From an uncultured Flavobacteriales bacterium (GTDB taxonomy: Bacteria; Bacteroidota; Bacteroidia; CAIKAF01), in NCBI GenBank assembly GCA_903837495.1, contig CAILUT010000046.1:1-62294 (forward strand): DNA of 62,294 bases. The letters are read 5' to 3'. A program made the translations under genes and the position numbers. Below, piece by piece: positions 61,242-62,294 of the stretch (position 1 is the first letter of the stretch; each line of letters begins with the position of its first letter). Below the pieces are notes generated by a model. It saw only the letters and a program-made list of their open reading frames with translations, was not told the origin of the DNA and searched no databases.

Positions 61242-62294
61242 ATGTACATACACGAAAGAGAAAATTGGACAAACTTTTTTTGGGATAACGACAAGCTATC
61301 TCCCACCTTGGCTTCTGTAAGGCATTTACAAGGCCGTTTATTGGGTCGGATGGAAAGTTTAGGTTTCGATTTTATAGAACGTGCCACTTTGGAATCGCTC
61401 ATATTAGATGTTGTAGATACATCAAGAATTGAAGGTGAATTTTTAAATCCCGAACTTGTTCGCTCGTCTATCGCCCGAAAATTAGGTATTGAAACTGCTG
61501 ATTTTTTAAAGACACCCCGAAACATTGAAGGAATTGTTGATGTCATTTTAGATGCTACACAAAATTTCGACATGCCACTCTCAGAATCACGTCTTTTAGG
61601 TTGGCATAACTCACTTTTTCAAACCGGATTTAGTGGTTATCAGCAAATAGATGTTGCCAAATATCGTTCAGGCGGCATGAAGGTAGTTTCTGGCAATTTT
61701 GGCAGGGAAAAAATACATTTTGAAGCACCATCAGCCAACAGAGTTCCACACGAAATGGAACAATTTTTAACTTGGTTGAATAGTGAAAAAAGGTTGGATT
61801 TAGTTCTGAAATCTATCATTGCTCACTTTTGGTTTGTTACAATTCACCCTTTTGATGATGGCAACGGAAGAATAGCGAGAGCGATTTTAGATATGTGGCT
61901 AGCAAAAAGCGATAATAGTAAAATTCGTTTTTACAGCCTATCAAACCAAATCTTCAAAGAGCATAAACACTATAACAACATTATTGAGGAAGCACAAAAG
62001 GGAACATCGGACATTACAAAATATGTAGAGTGGTTTCTTGGTTGTTTTGAAAGGGCTTTAATTTCAAGTGAACAAAATTTAGAAATCATTTTGGATAAAG
62101 CTCACTTTTGGGACAAGCACCAGCCAACTAATATAAACGAAAGACAACGACATATAATTAATTATATGTATGACAATTACGGTAAAGAATTGGGGTTTTT
62201 ACGAACCTCAACCTACGCGAAACTTGCCAAATGCTCAACAGATACAGCTTTGCGAGATTTGCAAGATTTAGTCTCAAAAGAAATGTTGAAAGCA
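61242..62294 (+). CDS. Fic family protein with DUF4172 (partial, runs off the window)
   Basis: The first 351 residues are present. The N-terminal DUF4172 region (YIHERENWTNFFWDNDKL, VRHLQGRLLGRMESLGF) is followed by the auto-inhibitory motif DTSRIEGE. The Fic core has the active site TIHPFDDGNGRIARAI, complete for AMP transfer. A C-terminal winged-helix-like part starts near residue 300 (NINERQRHIINYMYDN). Fic enzymes adenylylate target proteins; here the N-terminal S/TxxxEG-type motif is expected to keep it inactive until relieved. Base composition is visibly more AT-rich than the rest of the window, which suggests transfer. Confidence 0.92.
   Translation, partial: MYIHERENWTNFFWDNDKLSPTLASVRHLQGRLLGRMESLGFDFIERATLESLILDVVDTSRIEGEFLNPELVRSSIARKLGIETADFLKTPRNIEGIVDVILDATQNFDMPLSESRLLGWHNSLFQTGFSGYQQIDVAKYRSGGMKVVSGNFGREKIHFEAPSANRVPHEMEQFLTWLNSEKRLDLVLKSIIAHFWFVTIHPFDDGNGRIARAILDMWLAKSDNSKIRFYSLSNQIFKEHKHYNNIIEEAQKGTSDITKYVEWFLGCFERALISSEQNLEIILDKAHFWDKHQPTNINERQRHIINYMYDNYGKELGFLRTSTYAKLAKCSTDTALRDLQDLVSKEMLKA

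Overview
The window looks like a chromosomal segment of a Bacteroidota bacterium, most likely Flavobacteriales-like, although the order is an inference. Supporting evidence: a TonB-dependent receptor with a carboxypeptidase-regulatory-like N-terminus, a PorV/PorQ-type outer-membrane protein, several proteins with C-terminal type IX secretion (T9SS) sorting domains, an S46 dipeptidyl-peptidase, DUF4292, a Pif1-type helicase with a C-terminal helix-turn-helix, and -7 boxes of the Bacteroidota form TAnnTTTG in front of several genes. No rRNA, tRNA, CRISPR array, prophage or intact insertion sequence was seen.

Layout. 1-1734 is mostly repeats: 87-bp tandem repeats, an HU gene, a GC-rich hairpin element, a four-tract G-run and a degenerate GC-rich repeat block ending at the fmt stop codon. 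1735-4719 holds fmt, a RidA-family protein and an aldehyde dehydrogenase of the 2-aminomuconate type. 5424-13443 is a tight leftward run: EXPERA protein, zinc-ribbon coiled coil, Nif3, two unknowns, L-2-hydroxyglutarate oxidase, prenyl diphosphate synthase and S46 peptidase. 13529-17593 carries a glycine-rich surface protein, purS, HIT, greA and the PorV-like gene. 17610-25927 completes a three-gene operon with a giant surface protein and the TonB receptor. 26044-30196 has ruvC, a flippase-like membrane protein, a GT2 glycosyltransferase and an ABC permease. 30498-31780 is a small accessory patch (tiny lipoprotein, orphan antitoxin, broken toxin, AT-rich sequence).

31781-36195 holds a membrane protein and the conserved nucleotidyltransferase/TPR/DUF4292 set. 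36407-40186 runs leftward: Pif1-like helicase, a small lipoprotein and ACMSD, the decarboxylase of tryptophan (kynurenine) catabolism. ACMSD, the aldehyde dehydrogenase and the RidA protein could catalyse consecutive steps although they lie 35 kb apart. 40419-45298 has two exported amidohydrolases and cysQ. 45331-53275 holds T9SS cargo (PKD, DOMON and Ycf48-like proteins), an ankyrin protein, two TauE/SafE proteins and an M20 amidohydrolase. 53351-59061 holds yebC, ffh, folD, a PorE-like protein without an OmpA domain and a WD40 protein. 59058-60855 is an iron-uptake operon (CxxCH protein, FTR1, Fur). A DUF4172-Fic protein in AT-rich DNA runs off the right edge.

The most unusual signal is a family of six intergenic elements of about 143 bp (1067, 5252, 30263, 36206, 40245, 54098). 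Each can fold into one long rod-like hairpin with a conserved apical sequence GGCGACYTTRGGAGCC. The stems differ between copies by paired, compensatory changes, as expected of a structured RNA or a mobile palindromic element. Two copies lie directly 5' of genes in matching orientation.
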